Shown here in pieces: positions 17,510-27,400 of a DNA stretch of 64,000 nt (the stretch's first letter is position 1; each line of letters opens with the position of its first letter). The DNA comes from Thalassovita aquimarina. GTDB lineage: Bacteria; Pseudomonadota; Alphaproteobacteria; Rhodobacterales; Rhodobacteraceae. The stretch covers positions 219,674-283,673 of the forward strand of contig NZ_JADMKU010000005.1 in assembly GCF_018219815.1 (NCBI RefSeq), in the 5' to 3' direction. The notes beneath the pieces were generated by a model, which saw only the letters and a program-made list of their open reading frames with translations, was not told the origin of the DNA and did no database searches. The translations under genes and the position numbers were made by a program.

Positions 17510-18760
17510 TCAATGACGATGCCTGCGCGCGCTTTCCGGCCCCAGCGGGTGATCCGCATGCGGGTATTCGGGGTGCACGTGATCGTGGTCGTGGTGATGA
17601 TGGTGATGGCCGTGACTGTGGCCGTGCGCATGATCATGCCCGTGATCATGATGATGATCGTGGTCATTGTGATGGTGGTGATGCCCCATCTCCAACCGGC
17701 ATTCCCCGGTGCAGAACGTATCGCACAGCTTGCAATCGGCCACGTTCGATCCGGGCGCGCTGGCGCCCTGGCCTTCGACATGGTGGTGATGGCTTTCCTG
17801 CACAGCGCCGACCTCGGCCTCGAAGCCCAGAACCTCGACCCGGTACTTGCACATCACGCAGGTGGGCGGCGGCACGTCGGCAAAGGCCGGATGCCCGGCG
17901 CGCTCCTCGGCGCTGATCTGCACCGGCGCCCCGCCTTCGACGGACAGGACCTGGGTGCGATGGGGGCAGGTGCCGCAGTTGGGCGGCGGCACATCGGAAA
18001 GCTGCTCGGTCACCCGCTCGGCAAAGGTTTCCAGCACCTTGGGATGGTCGTTCAGATAACCCGCCTTGACGAACTGGATGTCGGGATGTCTGGCCGCGAC
18101 CTGGTCGGTGAAGCCGTAGATGCGGTCGATCAGGATGCCGGTGAACAGGAAATAGGGGAACACGATGACGCGCTTGTAGCCCAGCTTCACCACGTGGTTC
18201 AGGCAGGGTTCGACCAGCGGGAAGGTGACGCCGGAATAGCCCACCTCGCACCATCCGAATCCCATGCCTTCCTGCAACAGCCGGGCGATCTTGGACACGT
18301 TGGCATTGGCGTCGGGGTCCGACGCGCCGCGCCCGATCACCACCAGGCAGGTATCGTGCAGCGGCACGTCGCCCAGTTCCGCGTTGGCGCGCTCGACCGC
18401 CTCGCGCACCCGCGCGCCGGCGGCGGCGACCATCTTGGGATCGACCCCCAGTTCGCGGCCATAGGACACCTCGATCCCGTGCTTGGCGGCATAGGTGTTC
18501 AGCACCGTCGGGATATCGTTCTTCGAATGCATCGCGGCGAACAGCATCCCGGGCACCGCCACGATCCGGTCGCAGCCCTTTTCGCGCAACCGGTCCAGCC
18601 CGTCGCGGATCACCGGGTTGGCGAATTCCAGATAGCCGTATTCGGTTTCCCAGTCAGACGGCAGCAACGCGGGCAGCTTTTCGGCCAGCACGCTGAATTC
18701 GTCCACGGCTGCCTGGCTGCGGGACCCGTGGCCGCAGATCATCACTCCGATTTTCGCCAT
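17510..18760 (-). CDS. cbiX: CbiX-type cobaltochelatase with Cys- and His-rich tail
   Basis: A 416-residue protein with two chelatase domains (about 1-125 and 130-265). The metal-site histidine is in ICGHGSRS near residue 10, with NDIPTVLNTY and VFPYFLFTGILIDRI typical of CbiX_L. CbiX inserts cobalt into sirohydrochlorin. The tail after residue 265 has Cys motifs CGTC, CVMC and CKLCDTFCTGEC, then about 60 residues dominated by His and Asp. In Bacillus CbiX an MxCxxC motif holds a [4Fe-4S] cluster and a His tail binds metal; the several Cys motifs here suggest a larger metal site. The gene starts three bases after DUF6732 and is second in the corrin operon. Confidence 0.92.
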   Translation of the reverse strand: MAKIGVMICGHGSRSQAAVDEFSVLAEKLPALLPSDWETEYGYLEFANPVIRDGLDRLREKGCDRIVAVPGMLFAAMHSKNDIPTVLNTYAAKHGIEVSYGRELGVDPKMVAAAGARVREAVERANAELGDVPLHDTCLVVIGRGASDPDANANVSKIARLLQEGMGFGWCEVGYSGVTFPLVEPCLNHVVKLGYKRVIVFPYFLFTGILIDRIYGFTDQVAARHPDIQFVKAGYLNDHPKVLETFAERVTEQLSDVPPPNCGTCPHRTQVLSVEGGAPVQISAEERAGHPAFADVPPPTCVMCKYRVEVLGFEAEVGAVQESHHHHVEGQGASAPGSNVADCKLCDTFCTGECRLEMGHHHHHNDHDHHHDHGHDHAHGHSHGHHHHHHDHDHVHPEYPHADHPLGPESARRHRH

Positions 18761-18763
18761 GTC

Positions 18764-18988
18764 TCAGGCTTCCTGCAGGTCTTCTTCGCCGGCGTCTTCG
18801 GCCTGTTCCGAATCCCCCTCGGCTTCCGCCTTGCCCTTCAGCCCGGCCCACAGGCCAATCGCAATGGCAGCCCCGATGGCGACGCCAGCCAGCCAATGGC
18901 CGTGTCCGGCCACCTCGGCCAGATGGCCCGGATGCGCGGCGGCCTGCCCTGCCCAGAACAGACCCAAAACTGCATAGAAAGCTTTCAT
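18764..18988 (-). CDS. DUF6732 small membrane protein
   Basis: A 74-residue protein with a cleavable-looking signal sequence (MKAFYAVLGLFWAGQAAA), a His-containing segment AHPGHLAEVAGHGHW, one hydrophobic helix (about 35-52) and an acidic tail (GDSEQAEDAGEEDLQEA). It matches what I know as DUF6732. GGGGAGAGGC precedes the ATG at 18988. It is the first gene of the corrin operon, its stop being three bases before cbiX. The histidines in the periplasmic-facing part and its position resemble small subunits of cobalt or nickel uptake systems, but no such role is demonstrated. Confidence 0.8.
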   Translation of the reverse strand: MKAFYAVLGLFWAGQAAAHPGHLAEVAGHGHWLAGVAIGAAIAIGLWAGLKGKAEAEGDSEQAEDAGEEDLQEA

Positions 18989-19015
18989 GCCTCTCCCCTT
19001 TTCTGTCACATCGAA

Positions 19016-19130
19016 GAGAGGATGCCCCGAAAGGCACCTGACGACGCCTGCCCTGATCCCCTGGTTGGGTCGATCGCGCAAGCTCACCTCTCCGGCCCCG
19101 ACGGGGCTTCGTCTGCGTTCAGGTATAATT
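19016..19130 (-). promoter_or_regulatory. Promoter and folded leader of the corrin operon
   Basis: On the minus strand TTGCGT and TATACC, 18 bases apart, suggest a start near 19117. In the transcript GAGAGG (from 19092-19087) can pair with CCUCUC (from 19021-19016), closing a 77-base domain that ends in a local hairpin (GGUGCC-UUUCG-GGCAUCC). A GC palindrome GCCCCGACGGGGC lies just before it at 19095-19107. None of the conserved cobalamin-riboswitch elements is present, in contrast to the clear one at 28133. Unclassified. Confidence 0.4.
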
Positions 19131-19289
19131 GCCCCGGCCGCGTAAACGCAATTGTAGAAACGTCGCGACGACCATCGAATGCGACCCTCGCGCCCCTCTT
19201 TTGTGCGGCAACGCAAATAATCTGCGCGGGTATCGCCATTTTCGCACAACGCCCGACAGCCTAGATCGGTTCATGTGAAAAGGAGACGC

Positions 19290-20291
19290 ATGATGGGCCT
19301 ACTGATCGACGGCAAATGGCACGACACCTGGTACGACACGGGAAAAACCGGCGGCAAATTCGTCCGCTCGACCGCCGGTTTCCGCAACTGGATCACCCCC
19401 GATGGCAACGCCGGACCGACGGGAGAAGGCGGATTCAAAGCAGAATCGGGGCGCTATCACCTCTATGTCTCCTATGCCTGTCCCTGGGCCCATCGCACCC
19501 TGATCTTCCGCGCCCTCAAGGGATTGGAGGATCATATCGGCATTTCGGTCGTGCACCCCGATATGCTGGACGATGGCTGGAGCTTAGATCAGGGCTTCGA
19601 CGGCGCCACCGGCGATCGGCTCTATGGCCTGTCCTTCATGCGCGACATCTATACCAAGGCGGATCCCGGCATCTCGGGGCGGGTGACGGTGCCGGTCCTG
19701 TGGGACAAGAAAACCGAAACCATCGTATCGAACGAAAGCTCCGAGATCATCCGGATGCTCAATTCGGCCTTCGACCACATCACCGGCAATCACGACGATT
19801 ACTGGCCAGAGGATTTGCGCGCCGCGATCGAACCGGTCAACGCCCGCATCTATGACAGCGTCAACAACGGCGTCTACAAGGCCGGTTTCGCGACGACGCA
19901 ATCGGCCTACGACGAAGCGGTCGGGCCGCTGTTCGACAGCCTCGACTGGCTGGAGGAGCGGTTGTCGACCCGTCGTTACCTGATGGGCGAGCGCGTGACC
20001 GAGGCCGACTGGCGGCTGTTCACCACCCTGATCCGGTTCGACTCGGTCTATCACCTGCATTTCAAGTGCAACCGCAAGCGGCTGATCGATTACCCCAATC
20101 TCTGGGCCTATACCCGCGAACTGTATCAGTGGCCCGGCGTGGCGGGGACCGTCAGTTTCGACCATATCGTGCGGCACTATCACTACAGCCACGACACCAT
20201 CAATCCGCACCGGATCATCCCGATCAACCCGGTGCTGGATTATGGCGAACCGCATCGGCGTGACGCGCTGAGCTACGCTGCCGCCTCCTAG
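19290..20291 (+). CDS. Glutathionyl-hydroquinone reductase (GST family)
   Basis: A 333-residue glutathione transferase of the Xi/Omega-like YqjG/ECM4 group. These reduce glutathionyl-hydroquinones. The catalytic Cys is in SYACPWAHRTLIFRALKG near residue 60; GRVTVPVLWDKKTETIVSNES and the carboxy-terminal helical domain with TEADWRLFTTLIRFDSVY are typical. The ATG at 19290 follows AAAAGGAGACGC; a second ATG directly follows. It is divergent from the corrin operon across a 301-base region and is a single-gene unit with no evident link to B12. Confidence 0.93.
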   Translation: MMGLLIDGKWHDTWYDTGKTGGKFVRSTAGFRNWITPDGNAGPTGEGGFKAESGRYHLYVSYACPWAHRTLIFRALKGLEDHIGISVVHPDMLDDGWSLDQGFDGATGDRLYGLSFMRDIYTKADPGISGRVTVPVLWDKKTETIVSNESSEIIRMLNSAFDHITGNHDDYWPEDLRAAIEPVNARIYDSVNNGVYKAGFATTQSAYDEAVGPLFDSLDWLEERLSTRRYLMGERVTEADWRLFTTLIRFDSVYHLHFKCNRKRLIDYPNLWAYTRELYQWPGVAGTVSFDHIVRHYHYSHDTINPHRIIPINPVLDYGEPHRRDALSYAAAS

Positions 20292-20307
20292 CACCGGGGG
20301 ACCGTTA

Positions 20308-20333
20308 CGGGGGAAACCGCGGCTTTTCCCCCG
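20308..20333 (+). terminator. Strong inverted repeat after the reductase gene
   Basis: CGGGGGAAA (20308-20316) pairs perfectly with TTTCCCCCG (20325-20333) around an 8-base loop, 16 bases beyond the stop codon. The T-run is inside the stem rather than after it, so termination is plausible but not certain. Confidence 0.5.
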
Positions 20334-20403
20334 CCGTCCCAATGTCGCATCTTGTGCTTTCAATCCGAATCCGCTTTGTCTTCGCGCGAAAGGAAACGCG
20401 CCG

Positions 20404-20781
20404 ATGACAAGCTGGATTACGATCTGTGACACCTGCAAACGCGACGGCTGGGATGCGGCATCCGCGTCCCGCACCGATGGCGAGTCGCTTGCGGAAAAGG
20501 TTGAAGCCGCCGCCGAAAGCGTCGCGGACATCAAGACCCGGCGCGTGTCCTGCTTGATGGGGTGCAGCCACGGCTGCAACGTCGCGATCCAGGGCGAGGG
20601 CAAGCTGGCCTATACGCTGGGCCGGTTCGACCCCGACGAGGAAGGCGCAGCGCAGGCCATCGTCGAGTATGCAGCGCTGCACGCGCAAAGCGACAGCGGC
20701 CAGGTGCCGTTCCGGCAATGGCCGCAAGGGGTGAAAGGGCATTTCGTGACCCGCCACCCGCCGCTGCCGAAGGAGGGCTGA
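20404..20781 (+). CDS. DUF1636 cysteine-motif protein
   Basis: A 125-residue DUF1636 protein. It has CDTC near residue 8 and CLMGCSHGC near residue 52, followed by KLAYTLGRFDPDEEGAQA-like sequence. The CxxC...CxxxC spacing and short alpha/beta layout resemble thioredoxin-like [2Fe-2S] ferredoxins, so it probably binds a metal or cluster; that is inference. It is two bases upstream of cobC in a DUF1636-cobC-cbiB operon, and a second family member lies beside cobW at 29233. Family members often sit near B12 genes, which supports a role in cobalt or corrinoid handling. Confidence 0.82.
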   Translation: MTSWITICDTCKRDGWDAASASRTDGESLAEKVEAAAESVADIKTRRVSCLMGCSHGCNVAIQGEGKLAYTLGRFDPDEEGAAQAIVEYAALHAQSDSGQVPFRQWPQGVKGHFVTRHPPLPKEG

Positions 20782-20782
20782 G

Positions 20783-21721
20783 ATGGCCTTGCCGCAGCGC
20801 GATCACGGCGGGGGAATAGACGCGGCAGCGGCCCGCTACGGCGGCACGCGTGCAGACTGGATCGACCTGTCGACCGGCATCAACCCGGCGCCCTACCCGG
20901 TTTCCGGCATTCCAGCCGACGCCTGGACAGCCCTGCCCGACAGCGCCGCCGCGCAGGCGCTGACCGACGCGGCGCGGTCGTTCTGGCAGGTTCCGGACGG
21001 GGCCGCCATCCTGGCCGCGCCGGGGGCGTCATCGCTGATCGCCCGCATTCCGGCTCTGCGGCCTGCCGCCACCGTCGACATTCCCGCGCCCACCTACAAC
21101 GAACATGCCGCCGCTTTCGCTGCGGCGGGCTGGCAAGTGTCGGACGACGCTCCGGCGGCACGTGTCATCGTGCATCCCAACAATCCAACCGGCCATTGGT
21201 ACGCCGGTGAACCGGACGGGTTCGACCTGCATGTCATCGACGAAAGCTTCTGCGATGTGGCGCCGGACCGGTCTCTGATCGCTCATGCCACCCGCCCCGG
21301 CACACTGGTCCTGAAAAGCTTCGGCAAGTTCTGGGGCTTGGCCGGGCTGCGGCTGGGCTTCGCCATCGGCGATCCCGAGCTGATCGACCGCCTGGCGCAA
21401 ATGCTCGGGCCCTGGCCGGTGTCGGGCCCGGCGCTGGCCATCGGCACGCGGGCGCTGACCGATGACGCCTGGGCCATCGCGACACGCACAAGACTGAACG
21501 AAGACGCCGCCCGGATGGACGCGCTGATGACCCGCGCCGGGGCACGACTGTCGGGGGGCACCCCGCTGTTCCGGCTATACGATGTCGACAACGCCGCAAA
21601 GTGGCAGGACCGACTGGCGAAAGCGCAAATCTGGACCCGGACATTCCCTTATTCCGATACGCTGATCCGGCTTGGCCTGCCCGCCCCGGACCAGTGGCAC
21701 AGGATGGAGGCGGCGCTGTGA
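20783..21721 (+). CDS. cobC: Threonine-phosphate decarboxylase-type aminotransferase
   Basis: A 312-residue fold-type I PLP enzyme (CobC, called CobD in Salmonella) that makes (R)-1-amino-2-propanol phosphate for the B12 side arm. Motifs are [13 protein letters not shown] near residue 28, [21 protein letters not shown] and [19 protein letters not shown] holding the PLP Lys. It is shorter than Salmonella CobD (about 364 residues) but fits the alphaproteobacterial CobC length. It overlaps cbiB by four bases (GTGA) and follows DUF1636 directly. Confidence 0.93.
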   Translation: MALPQRDHGGGIDAAAARYGGTRADWIDLSTGINPAPYPVSGIPADAWTALPDSAAAQALTDAARSFWQVPDGAAILAAPGASSLIARIPALRPAATVDIPAPTYNEHAAAFAAAGWQVSDDAPAARVIVHPNNPTGHWYAGEPDGFDLHVIDESFCDVAPDRSLIAHATRPGTLVLKSFGKFWGLAGLRLGFAIGDPELIDRLAQMLGPWPVSGPALAIGTRALTDDAWAIATRTRLNEDAARMDALMTRAGARLSGGTPLFRLYDVDNAAKWQDRLAKAQIWTRTFPYSDTLIRLGLPAPDQWHRMEAAL

Positions 21722-22614
21722 CCCTGGTGCTGGCGATGCTGCTGGATGCCGCAATGGGCGAACCGAAATGGCTGTGGTCGCGCTTTCCGCACCCTGCCAT
21801 CCTGATGGGACGGGTGATCGGTTGGGCCGACGACCGTTTCAATCGCGGTGACCAGCGCCGCGCCAACGGCATCCTGACCATGACCGGGCTGGCCATCGGC
21901 GCCTTGGCTCTGGGCTGGCTGCTGTCGCTGTTCGGCCCGGTGGTGGAGATCGTCATCGCCGCGATCCTGTTTGCGCAACGCTCGCTGGTCGAACACGTGA
22001 AGGCGGTCGGAAATGCGCTGCGCCTGTCGGTGGGCGACGGCCGGATGAGCGTGGCGATGATCGTCGGGCGCGACACCAGCGAAATGGACGCCCCCGCCGT
22101 CAGTCGCGCCGCCATCGAAAGCGCGGCGGAGAATTTTTCCGACGGGGTGATCGCGCCCATCTTCTGGTTCGCCCTGCTCGGCCTGCCCGGGCTGCTGCTC
22201 TACAAGATCACCAATACCGCCGACAGCATGATCGGCTATCGCACCCCTCGGCATAAAGACTTCGGCTGGGCCGCCGCCCGGTTCGACGACCTGCTGAACC
22301 TGATCCCCGCCCGGCTGACCGCGCTGCTGATCGCCCTGCCCCATCGCGTGCTGCGCGACTGGCCCGCGACCGTGCGCGATGCAAGGCGGCACCGCTCGCC
22401 CAATGCCGGCTGGCCCGAAGCGGCGATGGCCCGCGCGATCGACGTGGCGCTGGCCGGGCCGCGTTCCTACGGTGGCGAGATGCGTGATTTTCCCTTCGTC
22501 CATCCCGAAGGGCGCGACGATATCGGCCCCGATGACATCGACGCCGCGACCCGCGTGTTGTGGACGGCGTGGAGCATCGCGCTGGCGCTGGCCTTCGCGG
22601 CCTCGCTGCTCTGA
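21718..22614 (+). CDS. cbiB: Adenosylcobinamide-phosphate synthase
   Basis: A 298-residue membrane protein of the CbiB/CobD family that attaches aminopropanol (or its phosphate) to adenosylcobyric acid. Recognised by [48 protein letters not shown] sequence, [13 protein letters not shown] and [28 protein letters not shown]. The GTG at 21718 overlaps the cobC stop by four bases, a typical coupled junction. It closes the DUF1636-cobC-cbiB operon. Confidence 0.95.
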   Translation: MTLVLAMLLDAAMGEPKWLWSRFPHPAILMGRVIGWADDRFNRGDQRRANGILTMTGLAIGALALGWLLSLFGPVVEIVIAAILFAQRSLVEHVKAVGNALRLSVGDGRMSVAMIVGRDTSEMDAPAVSRAAIESAAENFSDGVIAPIFWFALLGLPGLLLYKITNTADSMIGYRTPRHKDFGWAAARFDDLLNLIPARLTALLIALPHRVLRDWPATVRDARRHRSPNAGWPEAAMARAIDVALAGPRSYGGEMRDFPFVHPEGRDDIGPDDIDAATRVLWTAWSIALALAFAASLL

Positions 22615-22676
22615 CAGTTGCAGCATGGGGTGATCCTGCTAGGTTAACCGCGATCCCTATTGGTTCCGAGGATTTC

Positions 22677-23855
22677 ATGCGTTTTCACCTTCCCGCCCTT
22701 TTGTTCGCGTCATTCCTGTCCGCCCCGGCGGACGCTCAAGTGCCCTGCGGCGGCAGCTTTTCCGGCTTCGTCGAAGGGCTGAAACAGGAAGCCATCGCCC
22801 AAGGCCATTCACGATCCACGGTCGACGGGTTCTTCGCCAGCGTTCGGAAGGATCAGAAAGTGCTGGCCGCCGACCGGCGGCAAGGCGTCTTCACGCTGGA
22901 TTTCACCACCTTCGCCCGACGGCTGATTTCGAAAAACCGGATGGACCGGGGCCGCGCCAACGCACGGAAATACGCCGCCACCTTCGACCGGATCGAACGC
23001 GATTTCGGCGTCTCGCCCGGGGTACTTCTGGCGTTCTGGGCGTTCGAAACCGATTACGGAGCGGTGCAAGGCGATTTCAACACCGCCAACGCGCTGGTGA
23101 CGCTGTCGCATGATTGCCGCCGCCCCGAACTGTTCCGGCCGCAGGTCATGGCCGCGATCGACCTGTACGCGCGCGGCGATTTCGACCCGGCCCGCACCAC
23201 CGGCGCCTGGGCCGGTGAAATCGGCATGGTGCAGATGCTGCCCAAGGATATCCTCGAGAACGGCGTCGACGGCGATGGCGACGGGCATGTATCGCTGAAA
23301 ACCTCCGCTCCCGATGCGCTGATGTCGGGGGCCAAGATGCTGCAGCACCTCGGCTGGCGTCCGAACGAACCCTGGCTGCAGGAAGTCCGGGTTCCGGCAC
23401 AGATGGATTGGGCGCTGGCCGGGCTCGATACCGCGCGGCCGCTGTCGCAATGGCAGGCAATGGGGGTCGAGCCGCGATCGGGCCAGTGGCAGGCGCCGGG
23501 GCTGAAGGGCAAGCTGATCCTGCCGCAGGGGCGCAAGGGACCGGCCTTCATCGCCTATCCCAATTTCGACGCCTACTTCGAATGGAACCAGAGCTTCACC
23601 TATGTGCTGACCGCCGCCTATTTCGGCACCCGGCTGATGGGCGCGCCGGTGTTTGACGCGGGCAATCCCGATCCCGCCCTCTCCACCGGGCAGATGAAGC
23701 AACTGCAACAAAAACTCGCCGCGCGCGGCCATGATGTCGGCAAGATCGACGGCATCCTCGGCTCCGGCACCCGCGCCGCCGTGCGCGCCGAACAGAAACG
23801 GCTGGGCCTTCCCGCCGATGCCTGGCCCACCGCAGACCTCCTGAGGAAACTCTGA
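22677..23855 (+). CDS. Lytic murein transglycosylase, MltB type
   Basis: A 392-residue exported enzyme that cleaves peptidoglycan strands to 1,6-anhydro ends. The signal sequence (MRFHLPALLFASFLSAPADA) is followed by an SLT_2/MltB catalytic domain (about 30-320) with WAFETDYGAVQGDFNT, whose Glu is catalytic, and GAWAGEIGMVQMLPKD. The tail (about 335-392) is a peptidoglycan-binding domain: MKQLQQKLAARGHDVGKIDG, then GTRAAVRAEQKRLGL. The ATG at 22677 gives the signal peptide. The stop overlaps the MOSC gene start. Confidence 0.93.
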   Translation: MRFHLPALLFASFLSAPADAQVPCGGSFSGFVEGLKQEAIAQGHSRSTVDGFFASVRKDQKVLAADRRQGVFTLDFTTFARRLISKNRMDRGRANARKYAATFDRIERDFGVSPGVLLAFWAFETDYGAVQGDFNTANALVTLSHDCRRPELFRPQVMAAIDLYARGDFDPARTTGAWAGEIGMVQMLPKDILENGVDGDGDGHVSLKTSAPDALMSGAKMLQHLGWRPNEPWLQEVRVPAQMDWALAGLDTARPLSQWQAMGVEPRSGQWQAPGLKGKLILPQGRKGPAFIAYPNFDAYFEWNQSFTYVLTAAYFGTRLMGAPVFDAGNPDPALSTGQMKQLQQKLAARGHDVGKIDGILGSGTRAAVRAEQKRLGLPADAWPTADLLRKL

Positions 23856-24400
23856 TGCAACCGACCACGACCCAACTTTCCGCCGCGATGGATCACATCC
23901 GCGCCGCGCCACGCGACGACGCACCGATCGAAATGCTGTGCCGCCGGCCCGGTTTCGGGGAACGCGAATTCCTGTCCGAACTGCCGCTGACCGTCGCGGC
24001 GGGCATTCCCGGCGACCGCTGGACGACATCGCCCTGGATGAAACTGGACGATGGCAGCCCCGATCCGCGCATCCAGGTGTCGATCCTGCCCAGCCGGGTA
24101 CTGGAGGCGGTCTGGACCGACCGGGACAATCAGCCCCATCCCGGCGATCCGATCGTGGCCGACCTGGATTGTTCCTATGCCAACCTGCCCGTGGGCAGCC
24201 GCTTGCAGGCGGGCACGGCGATTCTCGAAGTGTCGGACGTGTTCAACGATGCCTGCGTGAAATGGAAAGCGCGCTATGGCGCACCGGCAAAGGATTGGAT
24301 CACCGCGCGGGAAAACGTGCACCTGCGGCTGCGCGGGCTGCTGTGCAAGATCGTGCAGGACGGGGTGGTGACGCTGGAGGACCGGCTGAAGAAGCTCTGA
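23855..24400 (+). CDS. MOSC domain protein
   Basis: A 181-residue protein of the MOSC family (molybdenum cofactor sulfurase C-terminal-like). Visible features are the family's VAAGIPGDRW turn, VSILPSRVLEAVW, the DLDCSYANLPVGSRLQAG beta segment and FNDACVKWKARYG, which carries the Cys of the MOSC domain. MOSC proteins bind molybdenum cofactors or carry persulfide sulfur; the substrate of stand-alone forms is often unknown. The start overlaps the transglycosylase stop (TGATG), so they are coupled, though a functional link is not obvious. Confidence 0.85.
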   Translation: MQPTTTQLSAAMDHIRAAPRDDAPIEMLCRRPGFGEREFLSELPLTVAAGIPGDRWTTSPWMKLDDGSPDPRIQVSILPSRVLEAVWTDRDNQPHPGDPIVADLDCSYANLPVGSRLQAGTAILEVSDVFNDACVKWKARYGAPAKDWITARENVHLRLRGLLCKIVQDGVVTLEDRLKKL

Positions 24401-24457
24401 GCACGGGACGGCGGGCGGGGCGATGTCGCCGTGCAACGGCGACGAGCGGCGCCCCCG

Positions 24458-27400
24458 TCACGCCACCAGCTGCTCGGCCTTCTTCAGATCGACGCTGACC
24501 AGCTGGCTGACGCCCTGTTCCTGCATCGTCACCCCGAACAGACGGTCCATCCGCGCCATCGTCACCGCGTGGTGGGTGATGATCAGGAACCGGGTTTCGG
24601 TGCGGCGGCACATTTCGTCCAGCAGATCGCAGAACCGGGTCACGTTGGCGTCGTCCAGCGGCGCGTCGACCTCGTCGAGAACACAGATCGGCGCCGGGTT
24701 GGCCAGGAACACGGCGAAGATCAGCGCCATCGCCGTCAGCGTCTGTTCGCCGCCCGACAGCAGCGACAGGGTCGACAGTTTCTTGCCCGGCGGCTGGCAC
24801 ATGATTTCCAGGCCCGCGTCCAGCGGATCGTCGCTTTCCACCAGCACCAGGTTGGCCTCGCCGCCGCCGAACAGGTGCCGGAACAACAGGCCGAAATTGC
24901 TGTTCACCTGCTCGAAGGCGGTCAGCAACCGCTCACGGCCTTCCTTGTTCAGGCTGGCGATACCAGACCGCAGCGCCTTGATCGCCTCTTCCAGATCGGC
25001 CTTTTCGTCGACCAGACTGCCGTGTTCCTCGCGCACTTCCTTGGCGTCTTCCTCGGCCCGCAGGTTGACCGCGCCAAGCGCGTCGCGCTGCCGCTTCAGC
25101 CGGTTCACATCGGCCTCGATCGCGTCGGCCTCGGGCATGGTGTCGGGATCGACGTCGAGCGTTTCCAGCAACTTGTCCGGCGCCGTCTGCTGGTCTTCCT
25201 CGATCCGCTCCACCGCGTAGGCGACGGTTTCGCGCGCCGCGTCGGCGCGGGCTTCCGACCGGGCCCGCGCTTCGCGCGCTTCGCTGGCCGCCCGTTCGGC
25301 ATCGCGTTCGGCCTGTTCGGAGGCGCGCAGCTGGCTTTCGGCCTCGGCCAGCACGTCGCTGGCCTGCCGGCGGCGTTCCTCGGCCTCTTCGATCGCCTCA
25401 CCCAGTTCCTCGCGCTTGATGCGGATTTCCTCGGGCGCTTCGCTCGCCATGCGCAGCTCTTCCTCGGAATCGAACTTGCGCTCGGCCAATTCGGCGCTGC
25501 GTTTCTCGGCGGTTTCCAGACGGTGTTTCCAGCCGCTGATTTCCTTGGTCACTTCCTGGCTCCGGCGCAGGCGGGCCTCGCCTTCGCGGCGGATTTCATC
25601 ATGGGCGGACCGCTTGGTCATCATCGTCAGACGTGCCGCCTCGACCGTCATCTTGACGTCCTCGACCGCCGCGCGGGCCTCGTCCAGGTCCTCCAGATCG
25701 GCCATGGCGCGTTCGGCTTCCAGCACCCGGGCGCGGGATTCGGTCGCCTCGTCCTCGTGCCGGGTCACCGCCAGTCCCAGCGATTCCAGCTTGGATTCGG
25801 CCAGGTTGCGGTCGGCCTCGGCGCGCGACAGCTTGCGGCTGGCCTCGTTCACCAAACGGTCGGCATCGCGGCGCGCCTGACGGGCGGCCTGATCGGCGCG
25901 GGTCAGATCAGCCAGACGCTGGGTCAGCGCCTCATGCGCCTGCCGCGCCGCATCGGCCCGGGTATTGGCCCGTTCGCTTTGCTGTTTCAGTTCTTCCAGG
26001 CGGTTGAGCTGCTGCAGCCGCAGCGCCGCCGCCGAGGGCGCGTCTTCGGCCCAGGCGCGGTAACCGTCCCACCGCCACAGGTCTCCCTCGACCGACACCA
26101 GCCGCTGACCGGGTTTCAGCAGTGGCTGCAACCGCGCCGCATCCTCGGGATCGATCAGCCCGATCTGCGCCATCCGGCGGGCCAGAACGTCGGGCACCGA
26201 CACGTGGTTCGACAAAGCGGTAACCCCGGCTGGCAGCGCCTGCGTGTCGTCGTAATCGGGCAGTTCGGTCCAGCCCGAAGGGCCGTCCTCATCCACTTGC
26301 GGCGCGCGCAGATCGTCAGCCAGCGCCGCGCCAAGCGCCTTTTCGAACCCCATTTCGACCTGCAGCCGGTCGAGGATCTGACCACCCTCGGCGGTGTCGC
26401 GTTCCAACAGCTTCGCCAGCGCCGTAACCTCGGCGCGCAGCGCGTTCAGCTCGCCCTCGGCCTCGGACCGTTCGGCGCGCACATCGGCTTCACGTCCTTG
26501 CGTTTCGGCGCGGGCGGCTTCGGCGGCCATCAGGGTTTCCTCGGCGTTTTCCACCGTTTCCAGCGCCACCGCCTCTTCTTCCTGCGCTTCCTCGAACCGT
26601 TCCTCGGCCTCGGTCAGCGCCGATTGGGCTGCGGCCACCGCGTCGCGGGCCTTGACCGCCTCGGCCTCGGAGCGCTCCAGCGTCTTGCGGTTGTCATCCA
26701 GCAGGCGCTGCGCCGATTGGTGCCGGGCGGCCAGACGCGCCACGTCCTCGGTCTGCTGCGACAGGTCGGCTTCGCGATCCTGCAACACGCTGGCCGCTTC
26801 GCGCGCCGCGTCCGAGGCGGCCTCGAGCCGGTCATCATGGCCTTCGCCGGCCTTCTTCAGCTCGCGCGCTTCCCATTCCAGCCGTTCGATGGTTTCGCCC
26901 GCGTCGCGGTTCAGCCCCGCCTCGCGATCGATATCCTTGCTCAGCTGCAGGATACGGTTCTTCAGCGTCTCGATGGTCTGCAGCGCGCGGGCTTCCTGAT
27001 CCTTCAGCGAATCCCGCTGCACCTCGAGCCGTTGCAGGATCGCCGAAGCGATCGCTTCTTCCTCGCGCAGCGGCGGCAGCGCGTCGTCCTTGGCCTGCCG
27101 TTCCTTCGCCGCTTGCCGTGCCTGCGCCTCGGCCTGCGCGGCGGCCGTGACGCGGGCGCGCAATTCCTCCTCGGACAGCAGGCGTGCCTCGTCGGCTTCG
27201 CGCCAGCGGCGGTACTGCAGCATGCCCTCGGCCTTGCGCAGCTCCTCGCCGATGGAGCGATAGCGCGCCGCCTGCCGCGCCTGCCGGTCGAGCTGCGCCA
27301 GTTGGCTAGCCAGTTGATCGACCACGTCATCGACCCTTGCAAGGTTCTGTTCGGCGCCCTTCAGCTTCAGCTCGGCCTCGTGGCGACGCTGGTAAAGACC

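Noticed and set aside
17500..17720. Short tandem CAT/GTG-type repeats taken as a possible repeat array
   Set aside because: They encode the His/Asp tail of CbiX in frame; no spacer-repeat structure, so not a CRISPR or satellite.
16688..19264. A long plus-strand frame across cobH, cbiX and DUF6732
   Set aside because: Its composition reflects the reverse of His-rich CbiX coding sequence, and it has no recognisable domain.
18989..19289. Second cobalamin riboswitch upstream of the corrin operon
   Set aside because: The B12 box and the GCCACTG and CGCGACTG elements are absent on both strands; reported instead as an unclassified leader.
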